Of a stretch of DNA of 43,955 nt, positions 34,801-41,253 are shown in pieces. A program made the translations under genes and the position numbers. Every line of letters begins with the position of its first letter. Position 1 is the first letter of the stretch. A model generated the notes under the pieces. The model was not told the origin of the DNA. It saw only the letters and a list, made by a program, of their open reading frames with translations, and did not search any database. This DNA comes from JBFWUM01 sp050247255 (GTDB taxonomy: Bacteria; Acidobacteriota; Vicinamibacteria; Vicinamibacterales; UBA2999): NCBI GenBank assembly GCA_050247255.1, contig JBFWUM010000037.1, positions 1-43,955 on the forward strand. Reading direction: 5' to 3'.

Positions 34801-34854
34801 CGGGAGCAGGGCGACCCAGACCAGGGCCGCCGCAACCTTGAGCGCTATCCGCAT
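31849..34854 (-). CDS. Large TonB-dependent receptor with carboxypeptidase-regulatory-like domain (paralogue)
   Basis: The product has 1001 residues, with ATG 34854 after GGAGG (4-nt spacing). The layout repeats the neighbour: signal peptide ending VFAQA, CarboxypepD_reg-like domain (ITGTVRDTSGAVLPGVTVEA), the identical linker ETITVTGEAPVVDV, plug, barrel and the end ISMQLDF. Shared long-loop motifs include KADxWC-C-P (KADKWCNCPSDITATRAPEA here, KADTWCDCPNGI there) and NKYLLGQTLN/NKYLRGQTLN, so both came from a recent duplication. It has its own promoter just past the end of the binding-protein gene. The paired cysteines in the loop may form a disulfide. Confidence 0.9.
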   Translation of the reverse strand: MRIALKVAAALVWVALLPSAVFAQAIITGTVRDTSGAVLPGVTVEAASPVLIEKIRTTVTDGNGRFQIVDLRPGAYTVTFTLAGFNTTRRDGVTLSGSGAVAVDAEMRVGALEETITVTGEAPVVDVQSITKQQVLNSELVDALPSARNYFGLARMIPGTSGGGNDVGGSLIQDVGQSVTVHGSRNTDQRITVNGVNTMTLQAGGNIGGQTPDLGSATEVTVDTTSLSAELPTGGIRINFIPRDGGNTFSDSTFFTFSNESLQGDNFSQELQDAGLAAPNKIVKNWDLNQSIGGPIKRDRVWFWFSTRYNSTENNAPILENANAFKPNEWLYAPDPSRPAVTKGNQWNNSIRVTWQASPKVKIAGTYKADKWCNCPSDITATRAPEAGRDRRFPRLMQEHGEITSPITNKLLFEAVGMHLYERWGDMHLRVNGGSLDDPAKEAIIPQLISVTEQSTGLVYRNRATNNNTQVPSWTYRAAMSYVTGSHALKFGFNRTHGFLNEYQYATNPLSYRFNNGVPNQFTMQARPYRSESNLDNDLGFFIQDRWTMDRLTLNLALRYDWFASSFPEQTLGPTVFTPNRNLVFPAQDNLNWKDISYRTGLAYDLFGTGRTALKVAFNKYLLGQTLNGIGRNPNPVLAVATSANRSWTDADRDFVIDCDLLNFAAQSPATTGSVDTCGVISDRTFGTARPSETYDPDVLTGFGNRPSNWELTTSVQHELARGIAVDIGYFRRVWKNFQVTDNLLLGPEDFTLFNMTAPTDARLGDVSGSTITGLRNVIPSKFGQTENYNTLSDKYGKQIDHWNGVDVSLNARLQGGAMFQIGVSSGKQIEDDCEVVAKLPELNLGTAQNGMRPLGYCHREEPMLTQVKGYGVYTLPVVDVQVSGTFRSVPGTDINANFTANNAYLAANSTLGRTLSGGGSNISIALLSPDTKYTDRRNEFDVRIGKVLRFGRARSVVSLDIFNALNSDAIISVNQSYAAWLRPTQILNARLMKISMQLDF

Positions 34855-35041
34855 GTGGCCTCCGTTTTCCGCGTTACGGGCCCGCCGCAGCCGGACGCTG
34901 CGACAGCCTCTGCCAGGCGTCCTACGGACGCAGATCAGAGCCGGACGACAGGAATGAACGAGACGAGGCGCCGCGAATAACCGGAGGACAGGATGGAGCC
35001 GGAACGGGAAGACGCGCCGACGTAGATGATTTAGCGTCTGC

Positions 35042-35071
35042 TTTATACAGGCGTACCGGTACGGCGGTCAA
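35042..35071 (-). promoter_or_regulatory. Sigma-70 promoter with palindromic operator in the spacer
   Basis: On the minus strand TTGACC (35071-35066), an 18-bp spacer and TATAAA (35047-35042) form a near-consensus promoter 188 nt upstream of the receptor ATG at 34854. The spacer contains the perfect 12-bp palindrome CGTACCGGTACG (35052-35063), which is well placed for a repressor or a MerR-type regulator. The -35 starts one base after the stop of the binding-protein gene. Confidence 0.65.
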
Positions 35072-35832
35072 TTATCGAGGGGATAGCGGTTCCCACCCGG
35101 TTTCGCGGAACCGGGCCTGTGCGGCCGGGCTGGCCAGGAAGGTCACGAAGCGGCCCGCGGCGGCCGCGTCCCGCGAGGCGGTCAGGACGCCAATGAAATA
35201 GGGGGTGTAGTTCTGGAGCGCCTGCGGCAGCGGGCCGGCCAGGGTCGCCCCTTTCGGGACCATGTAGCGAATCTCGCTGAGCATGGTGAAGCCGACGGCC
35301 GCCGGCTGTCGGCGATGATCCGTTCCATCACGACCCCACCGTTGGCCACCTGCGTCGTCTTCGGGCGGATCGCCTCCGCCACGCCCAGCCGCTCGAATAC
35401 CGACGCGACATGAGCCCCCGACGTCCCCTGGGAAAAGTAGACCGCCTCGGCGTCGAGCAGCGCCTGCCGCAGCCCGTCGGCCGTGCTCACGTCGGGGACG
35501 GGCGCGCCCTGGCGCACCGCCAGGCCGACCCCGACGCGCCCGACGCTGGCTCGCGGCGCCGCCGCCACCCGCCCCTCCGCGACCAGCCGCTCGAACACCG
35601 CTTCGGGCGCGATGATCACGTCGCCGCCTTCCCCGCCCGACGCGCGCCGCGCCATGTTGGGACCCGTATCGTAGGAGATGCGGACGGTGTCGCCGGTCTG
35701 GGCGCGAAACGCCTGGGCGAGCGGATCGAGCGCGGCGGTGACGGCGAGCGTCGCCATGGTGACCACTTCCGCGGCGCGCGCGGAGGCGCCGAGGACGAAG
35801 ACGACGAGGAGCGGGGCAGCAAGGCGTGGCAT
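35072..35832 (-). pseudogene. ModA-like substrate-binding protein, frameshifted
   Basis: ATG at 35832 opens a periplasmic binding protein: signal peptide MPRLAAPLLVVFVLGASARA, then VTMATLAVTAALDPLAQAFR and GDVIIAPEAVFERLVAEGRV, typical of the ModA family (molybdate or another oxyanion/small ligand). The reading frame breaks between about 35293 and 35305. Upstream it reads GGVVMERIIADSRRP; after a one-base correction it continues VGFTMLSEIRYMVPKGATLA to the stop at 35072. Total length 761 nt is one short of a multiple of three. The rest is well conserved, so either a recent mutation or a sequencing/assembly error in the CCGGCGGCCG run is possible. No ABC permease genes are adjacent. Confidence 0.7.
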
Positions 35833-35884
35833 GGCCCGACGCTTATAGCACCGCCGCGCAGTACAATGAAAGGACCCCCTCCGC

Positions 35885-35968
35885 GCCGGAGTGGCGGAAC
35901 TGGCAGACGCAGCGGACTCAAAATTCGCCGCCCTTCGGGGCTTGTGGGTTCGATTCCCACCTCCGGCA
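35885..35968 (+). tRNA. tRNA-Leu (anticodon CAA)
   Basis: Acceptor stem GCCGGAG (35885-35891) pairs with CTCCGGC (35961-35967), discriminator A at 35968. The anticodon arm GCGGA-CTCAAAA-TTCGC gives anticodon CAA. A long variable arm (CCGCCCTTCGGGGC) marks a class II tRNA, and the T arm is GTGGGTTCGATTCCCAC. CCA is not encoded. It decodes UUG. Confidence 0.95.
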
Positions 35969-35973
35969 CTTAT

Positions 35974-36345
35974 ATGACCCGAATCGGACCCTCGATCAGC
36001 ATCCGCGGCGAGATCACCAGCGACGAGAACCTGCGCCTGGACGGCCGCATCGACGGGCGCGTGCTCGTCCGCAACGCCGAGTTGCGGCTCGGGCCCGAGG
36101 CGCGCGCCGACGGCGACCTGCGCGGCGCCCGGGTGCTGATCGAAGGCCAGGCGCGCGGGCCGGTCACCGCCACCGAGCGGATCGAGCTCGCGGCGACTGC
36201 CGCCGTCGAAGGGAGCCTGTCGGCCGACTACATCGTCATCGCCGACGGGGCGCGGTTCAACGGCCGCATCGACATGGATCGGCGGACGATCGCCGCCAGG
36301 GTCGAGCAGTACCGCGGCATGCAGGCGCGCCCGCCGGCGCCGTGA
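35974..36345 (+). CDS. Bactofilin (polymer-forming cytoskeletal protein)
   Basis: The 123-residue protein begins SISIRGEITSDENLRLDGRI and continues in short repeats with V/I-G-D/R-hydrophobic periodicity (DGRVLVRN, ADGDLRGARVLI, TAAVEGSLSADYIVIADGARF), the right-handed beta-helix of bactofilins. These form filaments that organise cell shape and wall synthesis at the inner membrane. ATG 35974 comes only 5 nt after the tRNA, so the gene may depend on the tRNA promoter. The flanks of the beta-helix are short. A thioredoxin-like YtxJ gene follows after 24 nt. Confidence 0.88.
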   Translation: MTRIGPSISIRGEITSDENLRLDGRIDGRVLVRNAELRLGPEARADGDLRGARVLIEGQARGPVTATERIELAATAAVEGSLSADYIVIADGARFNGRIDMDRRTIAARVEQYRGMQARPPAP

Positions 36346-36369
36346 CACACCGGCTGTTACACTGAATCG

Positions 36370-36735
36370 ATGCACCCGGAACTGACGAGACTGGAGGCGG
36401 TCGACGAGCTCGATCGCCTGCTGCAGCGATCCGCGCAGGAGCCGGTGCTGCTCTTCAAGCACAGCTACACGTGCGGCGTCAGCGCCGAGGCGCTGGACGA
36501 GGTCGTGGCTCACCTCAACGATCGGACGCACGCGACGCCGGTCGCGATGGTCACCGTGCAGACCCATCGCTCGGTGTCGAACGCCGTGTCCGCCCGGCTG
36601 GGCGTTCGCCACGAGACCCCGCAGGCACTGCTCATTCGGGACGGGAAGGTGGTGTGGAGCGCCTCACACTTCCGCGTCACCTCGCGCGCCGTCGACCAGG
36701 CGATCCGCGAGTGCCTCCCCCGCCACGAATCCTGA
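36370..36735 (+). CDS. ytxJ: YtxJ-type monothiol redox protein
   Basis: The product has 121 residues. The segment EPVLLFKHSYTCGVSAEALD is the YtxJ (DUF2847) signature with a single active cysteine in SYTCGVS in place of a CxxC. TPQALLIRDGKVVWSASH is the conserved cis-proline/strand region. YtxJ proteins belong to the bacillithiol redox system in Firmicutes, where they are thought to remove bacillithiol from proteins; bacillithiol genes occur in some other phyla as well. Its 3' end overlaps the next, convergent gene by 72 bp. Confidence 0.85.
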   Translation: MHPELTRLEAVDELDRLLQRSAQEPVLLFKHSYTCGVSAEALDEVVAHLNDRTHATPVAMVTVQTHRSVSNAVSARLGVRHETPQALLIRDGKVVWSASHFRVTSRAVDQAIRECLPRHES

Positions 36736-37950
36736 CGACCACGCCCACTGGAAGTTGAAGCCGCCGAGGCGGCCGTCGACGTCCAGGATCTCCCCCACCA
36801 GGTACAGCCCCGGACAACAGCGCGACTCCATCGTCGCCGTGTCGATTTCGTCGAGCGGCACACCGCCGGCCGTGATCTCGGCGACGGCGTAGCCGCGGCT
36901 GTCGACCACCGGCAACGGCAGGTCGGTCAGCACGCGGACAAGTTCCCGCCGGGCCTCCCGCGTCAGTTGCGCCATCGGCAGCGCCGCATCGAGCCCCGCC
37001 TCCTGGATCCATGCGCGCGCCACCGCCGCCGGCAACCGCTGTCCGACCACGGTGGCGATGGACGTTCGAGGCCGGAGGCGCGCCTCTTCCTGGAGCCAGC
37101 CGTCCACCTGCGCATAGTCGCGGCCGGGACAGCTGTTCAGGCGCACGTCCGGCTCGCGTCCTTCGAGGACCGCGCGGAGCCAGTGGCGCGACAGGTTCAG
37201 GACGACCGGTCCGCTCATGCCGAAGTGGGTCCACAGCAACGGCCCCTCCAGGCGGACGGCGACGCGGCCGCCGGTGCGCAACGTCAGCGCGACCTCGTGC
37301 GACACGCCCGACAACGGCGCGTGCCGGTTGCCCCCGAGCACCAGCGGCGCCAGCGCCGGGGTGGTCGCGACGTGGCCGTGCCCCAGCGCGCGCGCCATCT
37401 CGTAGCCCGTGCCGTCGCTGCCGCTCTTCGGCAGTGAGCGTCCTCCGGTGGCAAGGACGACCGACGGCGCGCGCCAGCATGTGCCGTCGGCCAGCCGCAG
37501 CACGAAGCCACGCTCGACCGCCGTGACACGCGTGCCGGTGACGAGCCTCACGCCGACCCGATCGGCCTCCTGCAGCAGCGCGTCGAGCACCGTGCGCGAG
37601 CGTTGCGTGTCTGGAAAGAGCTTCCCGTTCTCTTCTTCGTGCAGCGCCACGCCGAGAGTTTCAAAGAAGGCCGCCGCGCGCGGCGCCGGGAACGCGCGCA
37701 GCACGCGGCGCACGAGCCGCCGATCGCCACCCCAGAAGTCGCGATCGCTCACGTCACGGTTGGTGACGTTGCAGCGCGATCCGCCGCTCACGAGGATCTT
37801 CGCGCCGAGCGTGCGCGCACCATCGAGCACGACGATACGCGCACGGTGTCCCCTGGCGGCGAGGCCGCGGCCGCAGAAGATGGCGGCGGCAAGGCCGGCG
37901 GCGCCGCCGCCGATCACGGCAACGTCGGCTGTTTGCGAGCCCTCCTCCAT
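36664..37950 (-). CDS. BaiN/HI0933 family FAD-dependent oxidoreductase
   Basis: ATG at 37950 gives 428 residues. ADVAVIGGGAAGLAAAIFCG is the FAD-binding Rossmann motif, and GAKILVSGGSRCNVTN with LATGGRSLPKSGSDGTGY are the signature of the HI0933 family. The C-terminus LYLVGEILDVDGRLGGFNFQ is also conserved. Family members include BaiN, a bile-acid dehydratase-associated oxidoreductase, but most have no known substrate. A TTG 33 nt upstream is an alternative start. The last about 17 residues (EALADRLVDGARGDAEV) extend beyond the family core and lie antisense to ytxJ. Confidence 0.85.
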   Translation of the reverse strand: MEEGSQTADVAVIGGGAAGLAAAIFCGRGLAARGHRARIVVLDGARTLGAKILVSGGSRCNVTNRDVSDRDFWGGDRRLVRRVLRAFPAPRAAAFFETLGVALHEEENGKLFPDTQRSRTVLDALLQEADRVGVRLVTGTRVTAVERGFVLRLADGTCWRAPSVVLATGGRSLPKSGSDGTGYEMARALGHGHVATTPALAPLVLGGNRHAPLSGVSHEVALTLRTGGRVAVRLEGPLLWTHFGMSGPVVLNLSRHWLRAVLEGREPDVRLNSCPGRDYAQVDGWLQEEARLRPRTSIATVVGQRLPAAVARAWIQEAGLDAALPMAQLTREARRELVRVLTDLPLPVVDSRGYAVAEITAGGVPLDEIDTATMESRCCPGLYLVGEILDVDGRLGGFNFQWAWSSGFVAGEALADRLVDGARGDAEV

Positions 37951-37991
37951 TACGGCCGCGCTCGAGAGGCACGCAAAATGCAATTCAGCAC

Positions 37992-38035
37992 GGAGGACGA
38001 CATCTGAGTGCGAAGCGAGGAGGAGGACATCTCAT
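37992..38035 (+). repeat. Duplicated 17-nt segment with Shine-Dalgarno
   Basis: GGAGGACGACATCTGAG (37992-38008) recurs as GGAGGAGGACATCTCAT (38019-38035), 27 nt apart. The second copy supplies the ribosome binding site and ends in the ATG of the sortase-substrate gene. The first copy has GTG at nearly the same place (GAGTGCG). It looks like a local duplication of a translation start. Confidence 0.5.
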
Positions 38036-38849
38036 GAAACGGGTCACAGCAATCACGGCCGTTCTGGTCGCCGCGGTCCTGGTGGCGTTCAGCATGAACG
38101 TGCGCGCGCAGGATCTCAATCCCCAGGAGAAGACATACCTGACCTTCAGCGGTCCGGTCGAGCTCCCGGGCATGACGCTGCCGGCGGGCACCTACACGTT
38201 CAGGCTGGCCGATACGCCGGGCCGCAACGTCGTGCAGGTCCTCAGCCAGGACGAGCAGACCATCCACGGCCAGTTCCTGTTCGTGCAGGCCAACCGCACC
38301 GAGCCGACCGGCGAGACGGTGGTGACGTTCCGCGAGACGGCCGAGGGCGCCACGCCGGCGGTGCAGTACTGGTACTACCCCGGCGAGTCGATCGGCAAGG
38401 AACTCGTCTACCCGAAGGACCAGGCGATGCGCATTGCTGCGCGCACCAACTCCACGGTGCTGTCGGTCGACGGTGAGATCGGCCCCGAAGCGTCGGTGAG
38501 TTCGGTCGATTCCCAGGGCAACGTGACGCCGTGGGACCGCGAGCAGCAGCGCAGCGCCCAGGCGCCCAGTCCTGACACCTCGGCGCCGGCGCAGCCGACG
38601 GCCGCGGCCGGATCGCTGGCCGGCAACCGCGGCACCCGGACCGAGCAGACGCCCGAGGTGAGCGCCGACACGCGCGCCGACCAGACCGCCGTCGGCACGA
38701 GCGGCGCGGATGCGCCGGCCCCCGCGCAGGCCGAGGGTCAGTTTGCCGGCAACGAGCTGCCGCGCACGGCCAGCCCGCTGGCGCTGACCGGCCTGATCGG
38801 CCTGTTCTCGCTCATGGGCGGCATCGGCGTGCGCGCGATGCGCCGGTAG
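38034..38849 (+). CDS. Exported protein with LPRTA sorting signal (sortase substrate)
   Basis: The product has 271 residues, with ATG 38034 after a strong GAGGAGG site. Signal peptide: KRVTAITAVLVAAVLVAFSM, cleaved near VRA-Q. Residues about 30-155 form a beta-rich domain (KTYLTFSGPVELPGMTLPAG, TYTFRLAD, GQFLFVQANRTEPTGETVVT). Residues 160-240 are a Pro/Ala/Thr/Gln-rich linker, as expected to cross a wall or periplasm. The end has L242-P-R-T-A246, a hydrophobic helix (SPLALTGLIGLFSLMGGIGV) and the basic tail RAMRR. That is the standard three-part sortase signal, with Ala in place of Gly. A class D sortase is two genes downstream. The domain itself is not one I can name. Confidence 0.8.
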   Translation: MKRVTAITAVLVAAVLVAFSMNVRAQDLNPQEKTYLTFSGPVELPGMTLPAGTYTFRLADTPGRNVVQVLSQDEQTIHGQFLFVQANRTEPTGETVVTFRETAEGATPAVQYWYYPGESIGKELVYPKDQAMRIAARTNSTVLSVDGEIGPEASVSSVDSQGNVTPWDREQQRSAQAPSPDTSAPAQPTAAAGSLAGNRGTRTEQTPEVSADTRADQTAVGTSGADAPAPAQAEGQFAGNELPRTASPLALTGLIGLFSLMGGIGVRAMRR

Positions 38850-38859
38850 GATCGGTCCC

Positions 38860-39783
38860 ATGCGGCGATCGTCAGCGGTGGTCGCGGCCCTCTGGGCCGC
38901 GGCCGCCGCGTTCGTCTGCGCGCAGGCCGGTGTGCAGCCGGCGCCCGTCTTCAAGGCGGCCGCCGACCTGGTCGTCCTGCACGTCAACGTCTTCGACGGC
39001 CGCTCGGACGCCGTGCCCGACCTGCCGCAGGGCGCGTTCCTCGTCTTCGAAGACGACACGGCGCAGAAGATCACCTTTTTCACGGGCGCCGACGTGCCCG
39101 TCGCCGTGGGTCTGGTCGTCGACAACAGCAGCAGCATGCTGACGCGGCGGCCGATGGTGCTGGCCGGCGCCCGCGCGTTCGTCGAGTCGAGCCACGAGGA
39201 AGACGAGCTTTTCGCCATCGTCTTCAACGAACACGTGCGGTTCGGCCTGCCCGACGGGGTGCCGTTCACGCGCAGCCGCGACCAGTTGAGCGTGGCGTTG
39301 AACTGGTTTCCGGCAGGCGGCAAGACCGCGCTCTACGACGCGGTGATCGCCGGGCTCGATCACCTGCAGCAGGCGCCCCACCAGAAACGCGTGCTCATCG
39401 TCCTGTCCGACGGCAGCGACAACGCCAGCCGCCACTCCAGGGAAGAGATGATCGCCAGGGCCATCGCCAGCGATGCGCTGATCTATACCGTGACGCGCCG
39501 CGGCGGCGACACGCCGCAGCGGGGCGACGAAGGGCTGATGCGAAGGCTCGCCGACGTGAGCGGCGGCGTCGCCTACGTCGCCGACGGCCCGGAAGAGACC
39601 GTGCAGCAGTTCACCGAGATTGCCGGCAACATCCGCCGCGGCTACAGCATCGGCTACGTGCCGCCGAGCGCCGGCGACGGCCGGTACCACAGGGTCCGCG
39701 TCATGGTGCGAGTGCCCGGCCGGACCAACCTGACCGCCCGTGCCCGCGATGGCTATGCGTCTCGTCCGGCAACCGCTCGCTGA
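38860..39783 (+). CDS. VWFA domain exported protein
   Basis: The 307-residue product begins 10 nt after the sortase substrate. Signal peptide: RRSSAVVAALWAAAAAFVCA. A VWFA-related entry (VLHVNVFDGRSDAVPDLPQG, FLVFEDDTAQKITFFTG) precedes the von Willebrand A fold: MIDAS residues D-x-S-x-S as VVDNSSSML, then GKTALYDAVIAG and VLIVLSDGSDN. It ends in a Tyr/Arg-rich strand (RGYSIGYVPPSAGDG). The MIDAS is intact, so metal-dependent ligand binding is plausible. It has no sorting motif or membrane helix at the C-terminus. Confidence 0.88.
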   Translation: MRRSSAVVAALWAAAAAFVCAQAGVQPAPVFKAAADLVVLHVNVFDGRSDAVPDLPQGAFLVFEDDTAQKITFFTGADVPVAVGLVVDNSSSMLTRRPMVLAGARAFVESSHEEDELFAIVFNEHVRFGLPDGVPFTRSRDQLSVALNWFPAGGKTALYDAVIAGLDHLQQAPHQKRVLIVLSDGSDNASRHSREEMIARAIASDALIYTVTRRGGDTPQRGDEGLMRRLADVSGGVAYVADGPEETVQQFTEIAGNIRRGYSIGYVPPSAGDGRYHRVRVMVRVPGRTNLTARARDGYASRPATAR

Positions 39784-40429
39784 CGCCTGGGGGCCGCTCC
39801 CGCCACACGCGGAGCCGGTTACGGCACCCCGTAAAGGGGCGCTCCACGGCAAGGGGGTGCCCTGCTTCCTCGAGCGGATTCTGTTCGTGATCGCCTTCGT
39901 CTGCCTCGGCTACTACGGCTACGTGCAGGCCGAGACGTTTCTCTACCAGCGCATTGAAAATCGCGAGCTCGACGCAGTGCTCGCCAGCCGCAGCGCCGAT
40001 GTGGTCAACGTGCCCGGAAGGCGCCCCTACCCCGCTGCCGGCTCGACGCTGGGCCGCATCACCATCGATCGCCTCGGCGTGTCCGCCATCGTGCGGGCCG
40101 GCAGCGACGCGCGCACGCTCAGCCTGGCGGTCGGCCATGTCCCCGGCACCGCCCTGCCCGGCGCCGCCGGCAACGTCGGCCTGGCCGGCCATCGCGACAC
40201 GTTCTTCCGCCGCCTGCGCGACATTCAGAGCGGCGACGTGATCACCATGGCGACGCCGGAGGGGGTGTTCCGCTACCTCGTCGAGCGGACGCTCATCGTG
40301 GAGCCCGAGGACGTGTGGGTGCTCGACCCCACGGCGCAGCCGTCGTTGACCCTGGTGACCTGTTACCCCTTCACCTTTCTGGGGTCCGCGCCGCAGCGGT
40401 TCATCGTGCGGGCGACGATGGTAGAGTGA
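39755..40429 (+). CDS. Class D sortase
   Basis: The product has 224 residues from ATG 39755 (GTG 39740, ATG 39749 and GTG 39857 are also in frame; the start is not certain and overlaps the VWFA gene). After an N-terminal tail with many prolines comes a signal-anchor helix (41-58, RILFVIAFVCLGYYGYV). The sortase barrel contains all three catalytic residues: H146 in LAGHRDTFFRRL, C203 in LVTCYPFTF and R215 in SAPQRFIV. The wording TCYPF and GHRDTFF is that of class D. The enzyme cuts between T and A of LPRTA-like signals and joins the protein to an amine, in Gram-positives usually lipid II; the acceptor here is unknown. Confidence 0.9.
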   Translation: MRLVRQPLADAWGPLPPHAEPVTAPRKGALHGKGVPCFLERILFVIAFVCLGYYGYVQAETFLYQRIENRELDAVLASRSADVVNVPGRRPYPAAGSTLGRITIDRLGVSAIVRAGSDARTLSLAVGHVPGTALPGAAGNVGLAGHRDTFFRRLRDIQSGDVITMATPEGVFRYLVERTLIVEPEDVWVLDPTAQPSLTLVTCYPFTFLGSAPQRFIVRATMVE

Positions 40430-40455
40430 TGCGGAATTAAGTCCTTAACTCTTCC

Positions 40456-40907
40456 ATGATCGTCGCGGCGTACAACCTCAAGGGCGGCGTCGGCAAGACC
40501 ACGACGGCGGTCAACCTGGCGACGGTCTTTGCCCAACGCGGGCGATCGGTGCTGCTCGTCGATCTCGAGGCCGACATGAATGCCTCGATCTCGCTCGGCG
40601 TCAGGCCGGCGCAGGCCTCGCCGTCGATCGTCGATGCACTGCTCAGGATGCGCGCGCCGTCGGACGTCGTGCGCGAGGTTCCCGGCATTCCCAACCTGCG
40701 GCTGGTGGCCGGGGGCCCGCGCCTCGCCGACGCCACGTCGCTCCTGCGGCACGTGCGCCAGCCGGAACGCCGGCTCGCCGACGTGCTCCGCCCGTTGTCG
40801 GCCTCGTATGACTGGGTCATCGTCGATGCGCCGGCCGGCTTCTCGATATTCGCCCTCAGCATCCCGCTGGCCGTCCACCAGCTGCTCGTCTGCGTGCCGC
40901 CCGAGTA
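40456..40907 (+). CDS. ParA/Soj-type ATPase (cut by assembly gap)
   Basis: The first 150 residues are present. AAYNLKGGVGKTTTAVNLAT is the deviant Walker A with the signature lysine. VLLVDLEADMNASISLG corresponds to the Walker A' region and VIVDAPAGFSIFALSIPLA to the Walker B region. Such ATPases position DNA, plasmids or protein clusters on the nucleoid or membrane. The C-terminal about 60-100 residues are in the gap. A 12-bp inverted repeat TTAAGTCCTTAA (40437-40448) precedes the start and could be an operator. Confidence 0.85.
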
Positions 40908-41007
40908 NNNNNNNNNNNNNNNNNNNNNNNNNNNNNNNNNNNNNNNNNNNNNNNNNNNNNNNNNNNNNNNNNNNNNNNNNNNNNNNNNNNNNNNNNNNNN
41001 NNNNNNN
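40908..41007. other. Assembly gap, 100 N
   Basis: A placeholder of exactly 100 N. It hides the end of the ParA gene and the start of the next gene. The two visible reading frames should not be joined. Confidence 0.98.
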
Positions 41008-41253
41008 CGGCGGCCGTCGCACACCGAGCACTGGACCAAGGTGACCGTGGTCCTGTTCGACCGGCAGATCGTCTTCCTCGATCGACTCGGCGCCGACATC
41101 CGCGCCACCAGCGGCGTGGCGATCAGCCGCGCCCACGTCATCCGGGCGCTGATCGACGCGCTCGGCGAGTCGGACCTCGACCTGACCGGGACCCGATCCG
41201 AAGCCGATCTCAAGGCCATCCTCACGGCCCGTCTCGGGAGAGTCCGCGTATAG
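41008..41253 (+). CDS. Ribbon-helix-helix-like protein, C-terminal part
   Basis: 81 residues remain after the gap. KVTVVLFDRQIVFLDRLGAD followed by SRAHVIRALIDALGE has the strand-helix-helix pattern of ribbon-helix-helix DNA-binding proteins: a short strand, then two amphipathic helices. A small DNA-binding partner directly after a ParA gene is the usual arrangement for ParA-ParB-like or ParA-repressor pairs. A longer C-terminal end (LTGTRSEADLKAILTARLGR) follows. The N-terminus is missing, so fusion to something else cannot be excluded. Confidence 0.6.
   Translation, partial: RRPSHTEHWTKVTVVLFDRQIVFLDRLGADIRATSGVAISRAHVIRALIDALGESDLDLTGTRSEADLKAILTARLGRVRV

Noticed and set aside
31651..34980. 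A 1109-codon open frame on the plus strand
   Set aside because: It lies opposite the receptor gene, is Arg/Asp/Val-rich without motifs, and has no start signals. The receptor on the other strand has a clear signal peptide, domains and C-terminal aromatic residue.
35885..35968. tRNA-Leu as an integration site of a mobile element
   Set aside because: No integrase gene, no second copy of the tRNA 3' end and no change in gene type were seen within the window.
38860..39783. Second sortase substrate
   Set aside because: The VWFA protein ends without an LPxT motif, helix or basic tail.
40456..41253. One continuous 265-codon ParA protein across the gap
   Set aside because: The 100 N are a placeholder, so the frame match is chance, and the part after the gap resembles a ribbon-helix-helix protein rather than the ParA C-terminus.
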